The translations under genes were made by a program, and so were the position numbers. Shown here in pieces: positions 9,141 to 17,366 of a stretch of DNA of 64,000 nt (its first letter is position 1; every line of letters begins with the position of its first letter). Source of the DNA: Rossellomorea orangium (lineage in GTDB: Bacteria > Bacillota > Bacilli > Bacillales > Bacillaceae_B); assembly GCF_019334305.1 (NCBI RefSeq), contig NZ_JAHWGH010000008.1:353881-417880 (forward strand), given 5' to 3'. Under the pieces are notes generated by a model. The model did not search any database. It saw only the letters and a list, made by a program, of their open reading frames with translations, and was not told the DNA's origin.

Positions 9141-10644
9141 ATTCCTGATCTGAAAGTAACACCCGATGATCCCTGAAGAACGGCATTAAATCCCTGCCCG
9201 TAGATTTTTCCATGGAAGCGATAAAATCCCGGGTGGTGGAAATACCGAATTTCTGCTGCTTGAAATAGGTCTGCATGGCGGAATAAAATGCCTCGTCCCC
9301 GAGCAATTCCCTTAAGTCATTGATGGTGCTTGATCCGTAATTGTAGATCATATAATAATAGGCACCGATGCCCCCTTCATCTGCTCTTGCAGTGAAATCG
9401 GAAATTTGGCTTGAGAGGTGATAGTACGTTTCTTCGGTAGGTTCAACTTGAAGTGAATCGAGTTCCCCATCATATAAAGCGGCAGCGAAACTGGCAAACG
9501 ATTCGTCCAGCCACGGCTCATCATATTCGTTATTCCCGATGATGCCGTAGAACCATTGGTGCCCTATCTCATGGGCGTTGACCGATTTTGCCCAATCAAG
9601 TGGACGGTCACCTGCAAGACTGATCATGACAAGCTGTGGATACTCCATACCTCCGAACCAGCCTTCCATCGTCACGATATCGAGCTCGGGCCAAGGGTAC
9701 TTGCCGAATTTCTCACTAAAGAGCCTGATGCTGTCCTCGCCGGATTCGAGGAGAGCGGCAGCATATTTGGAATGCTCTTCAGAATAATAAACATTCACTT
9801 TAATATTATTGACTTCAGTAGAGAGCATACGGTAATTCGGATTCATTTCCAGGGCAAAATCACGGACGTCCTTGGCTTTATAGCGGTGGGTGGCTTTATC
9901 GCCTGAAATCTTTGGTTGGCCGACCTCTTCCCCAGTAGCCGCAATCACCTGATTTTTGTCGGTTGTAACGGTTACGTCAAACTTCCCTGATAAAGAGTAG
10001 AAGGATTCACCATAGGGATAATAAGGATCCACATTCCACCCTTCATCATCGTAAACGGCCAGGATCGGGAACCAGTTTCCCATGGAAACCGTGTCACCGT
10101 ACCAGCCGAATCGATCCTGTTGTTCCGGCAGGCTTACTTCGAAATGCATGCTGACCGTTGCTTTTTTATTTTTACTTAACGAAAGGTCCTTGATATGTAA
10201 CACAGTAGCATTCACTTCAGATGTTGCCTCTTTACCGTTCACTATAACATCGGATACTTCCATTCCGCCGCCGTTCTCTTTAAAGACATCGGCATTTCCC
10301 CATAAATTAAAGTATAATTCGCTTAAGTTGTTTTTAATATTATTCTTAAACGTTACTTCCAGGGTGCCTTCAGCTTTATGAGTGGTAGAGTTGTAGTCTA
10401 CATCGATGGTATAGGAAGGGGCAGCTGGTCCAAGAGCATGCTCGTTCTTCTTCTTGCCATTCATGGAAAATGGCTTATCGTGAAGCTTAGATAGGTCAGG
10501 CGTTACGGATGGGACATAAGCCCCTTCCGGATTCTGTTTCAACATATCATTTTCATTTGCGGATGCAGGTAAAGCAACCCCGGCTGCACATAGAAGTGCG
10601 ATGGCTCCCATTGATATTCGCTTTGTGAAACGCTTAATATTCAT
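9139..10644 (-). CDS. secreted M1-family (gluzincin) metallopeptidase
   Basis: Probable exported zinc aminopeptidase-like enzyme. A signal peptide is seen (KRISMGAIALLCAAGVALPASA). The zinc site is HEIGH (H358, E359, H362) with the third ligand E381 in WLDES, as in M1 peptidases; GGMEYP (331-336) replaces the GAMEN exopeptidase motif, a common variant in Bacillus M1 proteins. 501 residues, shorter than classic aminopeptidase N because the C-terminal domain is missing. AGGAGGG precedes ATG 10644. Monocistronic; the substrate is unknown. Confidence 0.88.
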   Translation of the reverse strand: MNIKRFTKRISMGAIALLCAAGVALPASANENDMLKQNPEGAYVPSVTPDLSKLHDKPFSMNGKKKNEHALGPAAPSYTIDVDYNSTTHKAEGTLEVTFKNNIKNNLSELYFNLWGNADVFKENGGGMEVSDVIVNGKEATSEVNATVLHIKDLSLSKNKKATVSMHFEVSLPEQQDRFGWYGDTVSMGNWFPILAVYDDEGWNVDPYYPYGESFYSLSGKFDVTVTTDKNQVIAATGEEVGQPKISGDKATHRYKAKDVRDFALEMNPNYRMLSTEVNNIKVNVYYSEEHSKYAAALLESGEDSIRLFSEKFGKYPWPELDIVTMEGWFGGMEYPQLVMISLAGDRPLDWAKSVNAHEIGHQWFYGIIGNNEYDEPWLDESFASFAAALYDGELDSLQVEPTEETYYHLSSQISDFTARADEGGIGAYYYMIYNYGSSTINDLRELLGDEAFYSAMQTYFKQQKFGISTTRDFIASMEKSTGRDLMPFFRDHRVLLSDQE

Positions 10645-10830
10645 TCTGAACCCTCCTTAAGTTGAACAATCCACTGTAACAATTTCTGGGATTATCCTTA
10701 TGTTTACTGGATTCTGTAAAGGAGAGCGTCTTCCCTTGATACTATTTTCTCAATTTATGGAAATGTTTCAGTGGTTTAAATTGGTTGGGTATGTATATGT
10801 GCCTAGAAAGAGTTTGTCAAATCAGTTTCC

Positions 10831-10859
10831 TTTACCCAATCACATAAAACCCTTATAAT
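10831..10859 (+). promoter_or_regulatory. sigma-A promoter upstream of FUSC gene
   Basis: TTTACC (10831-10836), 17-bp spacer, TATAAT (10854-10859). Transcription would begin near 10866, ahead of the leader terminator at 10902. The rest of 10645-10830 shows no further supported feature. Confidence 0.6.
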
Positions 10860-10901
10860 CATACAAATAGATTCGTTCTCTATGTGCATCGGCGAATAAA
10901 G

Positions 10902-10938
10902 GTAACCTGCTGCTCCCTGCAGTCCAGGTTACTTTTTT
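10902..10938 (+). terminator. leader terminator (attenuator or sRNA end) before FUSC gene
   Basis: GTAACCTG (10902-10909) pairs with CAGGTTAC (10925-10932), then six T. It lies between a good promoter and the FUSC start, so it either attenuates that gene or ends a roughly 70-nt RNA. A very similar hairpin precedes the ynjB-like gene at 38963. Confidence 0.65.
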
Positions 10939-10999
10939 ATTGGAAAGGGTACGATAAAAGAGAATGAAATACGGTGCGAAGATAAGGGTTTGATAAGAC

Positions 11000-13183
11000 A
11001 TGAAACATTTACATAGACAGCATATATGGCTCGGGAGGATCCTTGCGTCCGATCCCGGCAGAAAAAGATTTCAGCAGGCAGGAAAAGCAACGATCAGTTT
11101 AATATCGGCTGTGTTTGCGATGCTTTTTATATTGAAGCAATTCAATCATCCATCCATCACTCCGGCGATTGTTTCCGGGATGGTAGGGATGCTGGGCATA
11201 TTTGTCGTCATGGATGACACGACGGGCAAAAAGAAGGTAACGACCCCTTTGGTTGGTGTCGCAGTTGCAATCGGGATTACACTGGGTTCCGCTTTTGCTC
11301 ATTACAGTCTTGTGGTGAATGCTTTATTAGTGGGGGCCATATTTAGTGCCTTTTACTTTTCACGTTTCGCCATCCGCTATTTTTCCATGGGGATGGCAGG
11401 CTTTATGTCCATTTATATATCATCGATCCTGCAGCTGGACGTGGCGCATCTTGAGTGGTTCTACATCGGAATTATACTGGGGGTTGTGTTTGCTTTCCTT
11501 TATAACTTCATCATCTTTAAGGACTCTGTCCATATGTTACGAAGAAGTATGCGTTCATTTCATATCCAATCCAATTTGACGTTTACCATCTTGATGAAGA
11601 TGATTGAGGACCCTGAGACGAGCAGCAAGCGAAGGAAGCAGTTGGACCGTAACGTGAGAAGGCTGAATGAGTATGCCAGAAGTGTAGCGGGAGATATAAA
11701 TGAGAATGATTTAAAAAAGCTGTGGCCTGGTATCGAGGCATCACAACTTCGGTTATATGTGTTTGATACAGAAATGCTCATCCAAACGCTCACCGATTCG
11801 CTGAAAAAGCTGAAGGACCTGGAAGCACTTGAGGTCATGGAGCTGAGGCGCCTGCTTGTATGGGTCATTCGTTCCCTTCGTGATGCCGAGGTACTGGCCC
11901 AGGATTATGATCCCCGTTCCCTTGAAGAGGCAGAAAAGGCAATCCAGGCTCTTCGTCTGGTGTTGTCCGAGGTCTTGAATCAGGAGGAGAAGCCAGAAGG
12001 GTGGGTATACCTGCTAAGACGGATTGAATCCATTGCTAATCATGTCCTGGAAGCGGCCATCACCATACAGGAGTCATTGAAAGTCTCTGAATATAGGGAG
12101 ACGGCTGTGGAGAACGATGGTGAACCGGAAGTAGAGGAGAAAGAAGAAGCGTCTGAAGAGACCAAGAGTTTAAAGCCATCGACGCGTAAAGCGATACAAG
12201 CATTGGTAGCGGGAACGCTTGCAATCATTGTCGGGGAGCTTATCGCACCTGCACAGCCGTACTGGGTCCTGTTAACGACCTTTATTATTCAAATTGGAAC
12301 GGAGTCTGTAGGCAGGACGTATATGAAGGCATTCCAACGATCGATTGGAACGGTGATCGGGGCCATCATTGGATTCGGAGCGGCCAATCTCGTATCCGGA
12401 AACTCGCAGCTGGAGGTCTTCCTCCTGTTTGCGGCCCTGTTCTTCGCCTTTTATCTATTCCCAGTTTCGTATACACTGATGAGCTTATTCATTACGATGC
12501 TCATCGCATTCATGTATGATCTCCTACTGGGCGGGATCAGCATACAACTGATGGGGGCCCGTGTGATTGACACAATTGCCGGAGCTGTGATCGCCCTGAT
12601 CGTCTCGGCGTTTGTATTTCCAAAGAAAACAAAAGACAAAGTCGCGGATAGCTTCGACGATTTCTTTGAGGAACTTCAAGGCTATGTATCTTCCTATATA
12701 AAAACTTTTTCGATTCCGGAAGATAATGTATTGACGGACCAGGCCTTTGATCTGGATCAGAAGCTCCAAGGAATCAAGGATGAGGCACAATCCCTCCTTC
12801 AAAGACCGGGTGCCATGACAAGGTCAGGGGTAGGACGCTGGATCACGGTAGCAACGGCCATCAATTATTACGCAAAGCATCTGCTCGCCTCATCCCATCG
12901 AAAGGTTCCGGCAAAGGTTTCAGAGGAGCTCGACAGCGCATTCATGGTAACGGGAGAGAAAATGTCCCATAACATCGAAACGCTTCGTCAGTTGTTAAAA
13001 GAAAAGGAAAGTTCGCCTGTCATGTGGGATTTAAGCGCCGAAAGGCAACGAATAGAGACCCATGCCCCAAGCTGGCGTAAATCCCAAGTTGACCTCATAC
13101 ATCATCTTTACTATGTATGGAGAATCAACCAGTCGATTGTGGCACTTGGTGAGGAATTAGGGGCAGAGGTGAAAAAAGGGTGA
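11000..13183 (+). CDS. FUSC-family integral membrane protein
   Basis: Resembles the fusaric-acid-resistance/aromatic acid exporter superfamily (FUSC, YccS/YhfK-like). The 727-residue protein has two membrane blocks of about six helices each (near residues 25-165 and 400-540), joined and followed by long charged helical cytoplasmic regions. The first block ends before a KDSVHMLRRSMRSFHIQ segment; the second begins STRKAIQALVAGTLAIIVGE. The ribosome site before ATG 11000 is weak (AGGG at long spacing). Transported substrate unknown. Its stop codon is inside the downstream terminator stem. Confidence 0.82.
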   Translation: MKHLHRQHIWLGRILASDPGRKRFQQAGKATISLISAVFAMLFILKQFNHPSITPAIVSGMVGMLGIFVVMDDTTGKKKVTTPLVGVAVAIGITLGSAFAHYSLVVNALLVGAIFSAFYFSRFAIRYFSMGMAGFMSIYISSILQLDVAHLEWFYIGIILGVVFAFLYNFIIFKDSVHMLRRSMRSFHIQSNLTFTILMKMIEDPETSSKRRKQLDRNVRRLNEYARSVAGDINENDLKKLWPGIEASQLRLYVFDTEMLIQTLTDSLKKLKDLEALEVMELRRLLVWVIRSLRDAEVLAQDYDPRSLEEAEKAIQALRLVLSEVLNQEEKPEGWVYLLRRIESIANHVLEAAITIQESLKVSEYRETAVENDGEPEVEEKEEASEETKSLKPSTRKAIQALVAGTLAIIVGELIAPAQPYWVLLTTFIIQIGTESVGRTYMKAFQRSIGTVIGAIIGFGAANLVSGNSQLEVFLLFAALFFAFYLFPVSYTLMSLFITMLIAFMYDLLLGGISIQLMGARVIDTIAGAVIALIVSAFVFPKKTKDKVADSFDDFFEELQGYVSSYIKTFSIPEDNVLTDQAFDLDQKLQGIKDEAQSLLQRPGAMTRSGVGRWITVATAINYYAKHLLASSHRKVPAKVSEELDSAFMVTGEKMSHNIETLRQLLKEKESSPVMWDLSAERQRIETHAPSWRKSQVDLIHHLYYVWRINQSIVALGEELGAEVKKG

Positions 13184-13209
13184 AGCGGATTCCGCTTTAC
13201 CCTTTTTTA
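13172..13209. terminator. bidirectional terminator shared by FUSC and DUF4097 genes
   Basis: AAAAAAGGGT-GAAGCGGA pairs with TCCGCTT-TACCCTTTTTT in one long stem. It ends both convergent genes and includes the FUSC stop codon. Confidence 0.88.
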
Positions 13210-13210
13210 C

Positions 13211-14074
13211 TTAATAGATATCTACATTCCCACTGGATACAGAAACATTAATGTTATATTGGCCGGAGCCTGAAACTCCTGAAATATCGCCGTCTTCTAT
13301 TTTCTGATCCTTTAAAGGAAGGTTGCAGGAAATGTCACCACTGCTTGCATTTCCATTCAGTTTAAAGCTCGCGTCATCGGGTAAATCAAGATTCACACCA
13401 CCGGAGCTGACATCGAAATTCACGTCTCCCTTTAAGGAGTCCATGGAGACCGATAATTCTCCCGAGGATAAGTCACCTTCGAGTGGACCTTCATAATTCG
13501 ATAATTCTACATCTCCTGAGCTGATTTCCACCTTACCGTCCTTTGTAGAGAGACCATTGACGACCAAATCACCTGACGAACCATCATGCTCGAACACATT
13601 CGTCTCTAGATTGTTCAGTTCCATGTTTCCCGATCCCATTTCAACGGATAGTTCATCAAGCTTCCATTTCGCTTTATCTGATTCTCCGGTCATGACCAGG
13701 TTACCGGACCCTATTTCGATTTCCATGCTTTGGTCATATTTCTTGGGAACATAAACCGTTACGTTCGATTTTTGGTTGAAACCAATCCATTCATACCATT
13801 TGTGTTTAACGTTTACTTGAATGGTGTTTCCCTTCTGATCCAATGTCATCGTTCCTTTTCCGTCGATCTCCACCTTTACCTCGTTCTTATCTGCAGGTAA
13901 TATCTCTGTGTCGCTGCTTTCTAAGTCAAGGTCGATATGCTTCGTCTTGTTGGTTACTTCGATCCGGTCTCCAGACTGGCTTTCCTTTGCAAACAAGGAT
14001 GTATTGTCACTCAAAATCACATAGAGCGTTCCGAGTGCAAGGAGCGCAATGATCACGGCAAATGCATTTTTCAT
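13211..14074 (-). CDS. DUF4097-family beta-strand repeat protein
   Basis: A 287-residue protein with an N-terminal hydrophobic segment (AFAVIIALLALGTLYVIL), so membrane-anchored or exported, followed by a long run of short beta-strand repeats rich in S-G, such as VEISSGDVELSNYEG, LSSGELSVSMDS and VSSGGVNLDLPD. This is the DUF4097/putative-adhesin pattern, common in Bacillus and often next to stress-response genes. GTGAGGGA precedes ATG 14074. Function unknown. Confidence 0.8.
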   Translation of the reverse strand: MKNAFAVIIALLALGTLYVILSDNTSLFAKESQSGDRIEVTNKTKHIDLDLESSDTEILPADKNEVKVEIDGKGTMTLDQKGNTIQVNVKHKWYEWIGFNQKSNVTVYVPKKYDQSMEIEIGSGNLVMTGESDKAKWKLDELSVEMGSGNMELNNLETNVFEHDGSSGDLVVNGLSTKDGKVEISSGDVELSNYEGPLEGDLSSGELSVSMDSLKGDVNFDVSSGGVNLDLPDDASFKLNGNASSGDISCNLPLKDQKIEDGDISGVSGSGQYNINVSVSSGNVDIY

Positions 14075-14212
14075 TCCCTATCCCTCACTTTGGCTTGTTT
14101 TTCCATTTTATAATGTTAGTTTAATCTAGTCTGAAGTTCACCACAATGAGCCATAAGATTATTTTTGAATCAGACCTGAGGCTTAGAAAGGAAAAGGATG
14201 ACGTGAAAAAAG

Positions 14213-14242
14213 TTCTTGGGAAGAGTGGATATCCCTTATAAT
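14213..14242 (+). promoter_or_regulatory. sigma-A-type promoter of GNAT gene
   Basis: TTCTTG (14213-14218), 18-bp spacer, TATAAT (14237-14242), about 40 bp before the GTG start. Confidence 0.5.
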
Positions 14243-14280
14243 GTAAAGACAGAATGAACAATAGGAGAGAGGGAATCAAG

Positions 14281-14730
14281 GTGACGATCGAAATTGGTGT
14301 AGCTACCGACATTGAAGTAGAGGAAATATTCGAAATGGCAGGGTTGAATCGGGAAGAGGCAACGGGAGTTCCATATGAGAAGCATAAAGAAGAAATGCAA
14401 AAAGCATATCGTCACTCCATCGAACATGGAGCCTACTTTCTCGTAGCCCGTGAGGAGGATGAACTGGCAGGATGGGTTCAGGTGGATAAAAGTGTTGACT
14501 GGATTACCATGAAAGGAATTGGTTGGATCAATGATGTGTATGTGAAGAAGTCCTTCCGAGGTAGGGGACATGCAACGAAGCTATTGAAACAGGCCATTGG
14601 GGAACTGAAAGACCGGGACTATGATGAAGTAAGATTGAATGTATACATGTTCAATGAACAGGCGATCAAACTGTATGAAAAATTGGGGTTTTCAGATGTA
14701 TGCAAGTTTATGAAACTGAGCCTGGAGTAG
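14281..14730 (+). CDS. GNAT-family N-acetyltransferase
   Basis: A 149-residue acetyl-CoA-dependent acyltransferase. The acetyl-CoA loop is seen in VKKSFRGRGHATKLLKQA (R/Q-x-x-G-x-G/A), preceded by the beta-strand INDVYV and followed by VRLNVYMFNEQAIKLYEKLG, the typical motif B region. GTG 14281 is preferred over ATG 14254 because GGAGAGAGGGAA lies just before it. Substrate unknown. Monocistronic, with its own promoter and a terminator at 14744. Confidence 0.85.
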   Translation: MTIEIGVATDIEVEEIFEMAGLNREEATGVPYEKHKEEMQKAYRHSIEHGAYFLVAREEDELAGWVQVDKSVDWITMKGIGWINDVYVKKSFRGRGHATKLLKQAIGELKDRDYDEVRLNVYMFNEQAIKLYEKLGFSDVCKFMKLSLE

Positions 14731-14743
14731 ATGAATAAAAAGT

Positions 14744-14767
14744 GGGACCGGTCATCAATACCGGTCC
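14744..14767. terminator. bidirectional hairpin terminator
   Basis: GGACCGGT (14745-14752) pairs with ACCGGTCC (14760-14767). The minus strand has the better U-tract (CACTTTTT), so it mainly serves the CAP lipoprotein gene. Confidence 0.7.
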
Positions 14768-14773
14768 TTCTCC

Positions 14774-15517
14774 TTACTTGGCAATAAACATTTGGGTCCA
14801 ATAAATCCCTTGGCTCGCATCCTTGGCTGTTCCCACGCCAATATGAGTGACTTGTTTATTTAAAATGTTTTTGCGATGACCTGGACTGTCCATCCAAGCG
14901 TTCACAACTGATTCAGGTGTTTTCTGACCGACTGCAATGTTCTCAGCTGCAGTTGAATAATCCACGCCAAAGTTCTCCATCATCTCAAACGGTGAACCAT
15001 ACGTTGGGGAGGTATGGGAGAAATAGTCATGCTCCTTCATATCCTCAGACTTCATCTCAGCTACATTCGATAGTTCTCCGTCCATCTTCAACGCACTGAG
15101 TCCATTCTTTTTACGTTCTTGGTTGGTTAAATCAATCACTTGCTTAACATACCCGCTTGCATTTGACGATTGAGAATCTTGTTTAGGCTCTTGTGCAGGT
15201 GGTTCAGGCTGTCCTGCATTTGGCTCCCCGGCAGGCTGATTAGGTTGAGGCGTACCTTCGTTAGAGAATTCTTCACCGGGATCTAAGTGAGTGAATTCAC
15301 GCAAATCCCCGTTTGGATCGACAGGAGCAATAAAACGGTGGATGGGGTTTCGATTTTCTTGTAAATCGTTCATTCCCACTCTGTCTTGGTTTCTATAGGA
15401 AACTGGATCGTAATTCACGTTCTGTGTATCAGTCAGTGTATCGTTTTTATCGTTGTTATTACAGCCAGTCATCATCATGAACGGGATGACGGCGCAGATG
15501 AAGATTCGTTTTTTCAT
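14774..15517 (-). CDS. CAP/SCP-domain lipoprotein (YkwD-like)
   Basis: A secreted lipoprotein: signal peptide with lipobox MTGC (Cys19), a proline/glutamine-rich linker (about residues 85-120), then a CAP domain from about residue 128 with LTNQERKKNG, HDYFSHTSPTYG, TAAENIAVGQ and WMDSPGHRKNIL, the conserved CAP core. 247 residues. CAP proteins of this type are common in spore-formers; their activity is unsettled. A LysM-linked paralogue lies at 30068-30685. GGAGGA precedes ATG 15517. Confidence 0.88.
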   Translation of the reverse strand: MKKRIFICAVIPFMMMTGCNNNDKNDTLTDTQNVNYDPVSYRNQDRVGMNDLQENRNPIHRFIAPVDPNGDLREFTHLDPGEEFSNEGTPQPNQPAGEPNAGQPEPPAQEPKQDSQSSNASGYVKQVIDLTNQERKKNGLSALKMDGELSNVAEMKSEDMKEHDYFSHTSPTYGSPFEMMENFGVDYSTAAENIAVGQKTPESVVNAWMDSPGHRKNILNKQVTHIGVGTAKDASQGIYWTQMFIAK

Positions 15518-15695
15518 GAGAGTCCTCCAATTTGTAATTGCCTAAGATAAGGCTGATAACAGTTTTTAATATGTACGCCTGCCAGATTCTTTATCCTGTT
15601 AAAAATAGGTTTAAACGACGTACAGATTTAATTCTGTAAGGTTAGGGTATACCTATCATGAAGATCGATTAATTCTGTATGAGGAAGTGAAATTC

Positions 15696-16280
15696 ATGAA
15701 ACATATCCCTTTACCCTCCTCCTTTTACAAGCAGCCAACATTGGAACTCGCCAAGGCGCTACTGGGTTGCATATTAGTGAAAGAGACGGAGGAAGGAATG
15801 GCTTCAGGATATATCGTGGAAACGGAAGCCTACCTTGGACCGGAAGACAGGGCTGCCCACAGTTATGGAAACAGGCGTACGAAACGGACGGAAGTGATGT
15901 TCCATGAGGCAGGCCGGATTTATACATATGTCATGCATACTCATTGTCTGGTGAACGTTGTGAGCGGGGAGAAAGAGAAGCCTGAAGCGATCCTCATTAG
16001 AGCGGTAGAGCCACTTGAAGGAGAGGAGCTGATGGCATGCAGGAGACCCGGTCATATGAAGAAGAATTGGACTAATGGTCCAGGAAAACTGACGAAAGCG
16101 TTAGGCATCACGATGGAGGATTATGGAGGCCGTTTCAATGAGCCACCGCTCATGATCACCAAAGGATTTTCCCCTGAAAACATTTCTTCTGGAAAACGAA
16201 TAGGGATTGATAACTCAGGAGAGGCCAGGGATTATCCATGGCGTTTTTGGATCAGTGACAACCCGTATGTGTCGAAGTAA
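15696..16280 (+). CDS. DNA-3-methyladenine glycosylase (AAG family)
   Basis: Removes alkylated purines such as 3-methyladenine in base excision repair. 194 residues, matching the bacterial AAG/MPG family: YIVETEAYLGPEDRAAHS, RRTKRTEVMF, GRIYTYVMHTHCLVNVV, AILIRAVEP and NGPGKLTKALGI are the family blocks; the E in VETEAY is the catalytic acid position. ATG 15696 is chosen since GAGGAAGTGA is its ribosome site and overlaps the alternative GTG 15687. Confidence 0.94.
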   Translation: MKHIPLPSSFYKQPTLELAKALLGCILVKETEEGMASGYIVETEAYLGPEDRAAHSYGNRRTKRTEVMFHEAGRIYTYVMHTHCLVNVVSGEKEKPEAILIRAVEPLEGEELMACRRPGHMKKNWTNGPGKLTKALGITMEDYGGRFNEPPLMITKGFSPENISSGKRIGIDNSGEARDYPWRFWISDNPYVSK

Positions 16281-16384
16281 ACACTTTCTTTATGAATTTT
16301 CAAATAATTTATAGAAAACACACCCCAAAAGTACTAGTTTGTGGTATATTTTTCTTATAAACATCTTCATAATCGTACATTCGA

Positions 16385-16492
16385 CTGGGGGGCTGTGAAC
16401 CTAAATGATAGATGGGCGCTTACATTTAGGGGAGCCAGTAGCGCAACCGACCACATGCGAACGCGGGGAATGCGTTTTTGTGTGGTTTTTTT
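16385..16492 (+). promoter_or_regulatory. c-di-GMP-II riboswitch with terminator
   Basis: The hallmark block AGTAGCGCAACCGACC (16437-16452) matches the c-di-GMP-II class (Clostridium form AGUAGUGCAACCGACC). Upstream is the expected hairpin CCTAAATG (16400-16407)/CATTTAGG (16423-16430) whose loop carries GGGCGCTT; GCGCT (16416-16420) pairs with AGCGC (16440-16444) to make the class pseudoknot, and the spacing between the two blocks is the same as in the Clostridium aptamer. A terminator follows: ACCACA (16450-16455) with TGTGGT (16481-16486) and a T-run to 16492. The terminator left arm overlaps the end of the aptamer, which suggests ligand-dependent read-through. Confidence 0.88.
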
Positions 16493-16531
16493 ATGAAAAA
16501 AACAAAACTAAAGAGAGAGTATAGGGGTCCT

Positions 16532-17242
16532 ATGAACATCTTTACTATTTTTCAAGACGACTTTATCTATCACGATTTTCAGCCATTATATGATATGGGT
16601 GAACATCGAACCCTCTATGCTTATGAGGGTCTGTTACGGAATAAATTCAACGAAAATCCTGAAAGTGTCTTTCAATCGGCGATGAAAGCAAATATCCTGT
16701 ACAAACTTGATACTCTATCCATTTCTAAAGCCCTGGAAAGTTTTTCGGTTAATGGGCTAAAGGACTGTAAGCTATTTCTCAATATTTATATCACAACGAT
16801 TCTTCATCCGAGTTTTCACACGTATTTTTCCGACCTTATGACCCGTTATCCTGATATAAAGGGGCGCCTTGTACTGGAGATTAACGAATCCAGTGCAGAA
16901 GAGTTGTGGCAGAATCCATTATTAAAAGAGTCATTGAAAGAATTGAAGCAATATGGTGTCTGGTATGCCATTGATGACTTTGGGCAGGGGACATCATCCA
17001 TCAAGAAATCGATTGAGTATGAGCCTGAGATCATCAAGCTGGACCGCTACTTTGCCATGAATTTAGCCAAGGATGAAAAGAAACAGAGATTCCTTTCTTT
17101 CTTCAGTCAATTTTATGGGAGTGATACATTGATTGTATTGGAAGGAATCGAAACGAAACAGGATATGCAGGTGGCCAAGGAAATCGGGATCACCATCGGA
17201 CAGGGATTTTATTTAGGAAGGCCAAGCCGGCTGTTGGCTTAA
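16532..17242 (+). CDS. EAL-domain c-di-GMP phosphodiesterase
   Basis: A stand-alone EAL domain of 236 residues that should hydrolyse c-di-GMP to pGpG. Catalytic and metal residues are present at family spacing: E32 (YEGLLR in place of EALLR), N84, E116, D148-D149 (DDFGQG), K169, E204 (EGIET) and Q224 (QGFYLGRP). No N-terminal sensor or membrane segment is seen. ATG 16532 follows AGGGG; a possible ATG at 16493 lies in the terminator T-run with no ribosome site. The riboswitch upstream would couple expression to its substrate. Terminator at 17252. Confidence 0.92.
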   Translation: MNIFTIFQDDFIYHDFQPLYDMGEHRTLYAYEGLLRNKFNENPESVFQSAMKANILYKLDTLSISKALESFSVNGLKDCKLFLNIYITTILHPSFHTYFSDLMTRYPDIKGRLVLEINESSAEELWQNPLLKESLKELKQYGVWYAIDDFGQGTSSIKKSIEYEPEIIKLDRYFAMNLAKDEKKQRFLSFFSQFYGSDTLIVLEGIETKQDMQVAKEIGITIGQGFYLGRPSRLLA

Positions 17243-17251
17243 TAGAAGAGC

Positions 17252-17278
17252 GACTCTCTAATAGGGAGTCCTTTTTTT
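17252..17278 (+). terminator. intrinsic terminator after EAL gene
   Basis: GACTCTC (17252-17258) pairs with GGGAGTC (17264-17270), then a run of seven T. Confidence 0.85.
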
Positions 17279-17366
17279 GTTATGTAATTGTCAGACTTGA
17301 AATAAAATTGAAAAATTTTAACATTTCTATTAAACTGAGGAAAAAGAACAAAAGGGGATCCATACT

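Noticed and set aside
16381..16492. c-di-GMP-I (GEMM-I) aptamer upstream of the EAL gene
   Set aside because: The GEMM-I core with its GCAAA loop and receptor is absent, while the class II hallmark is present.
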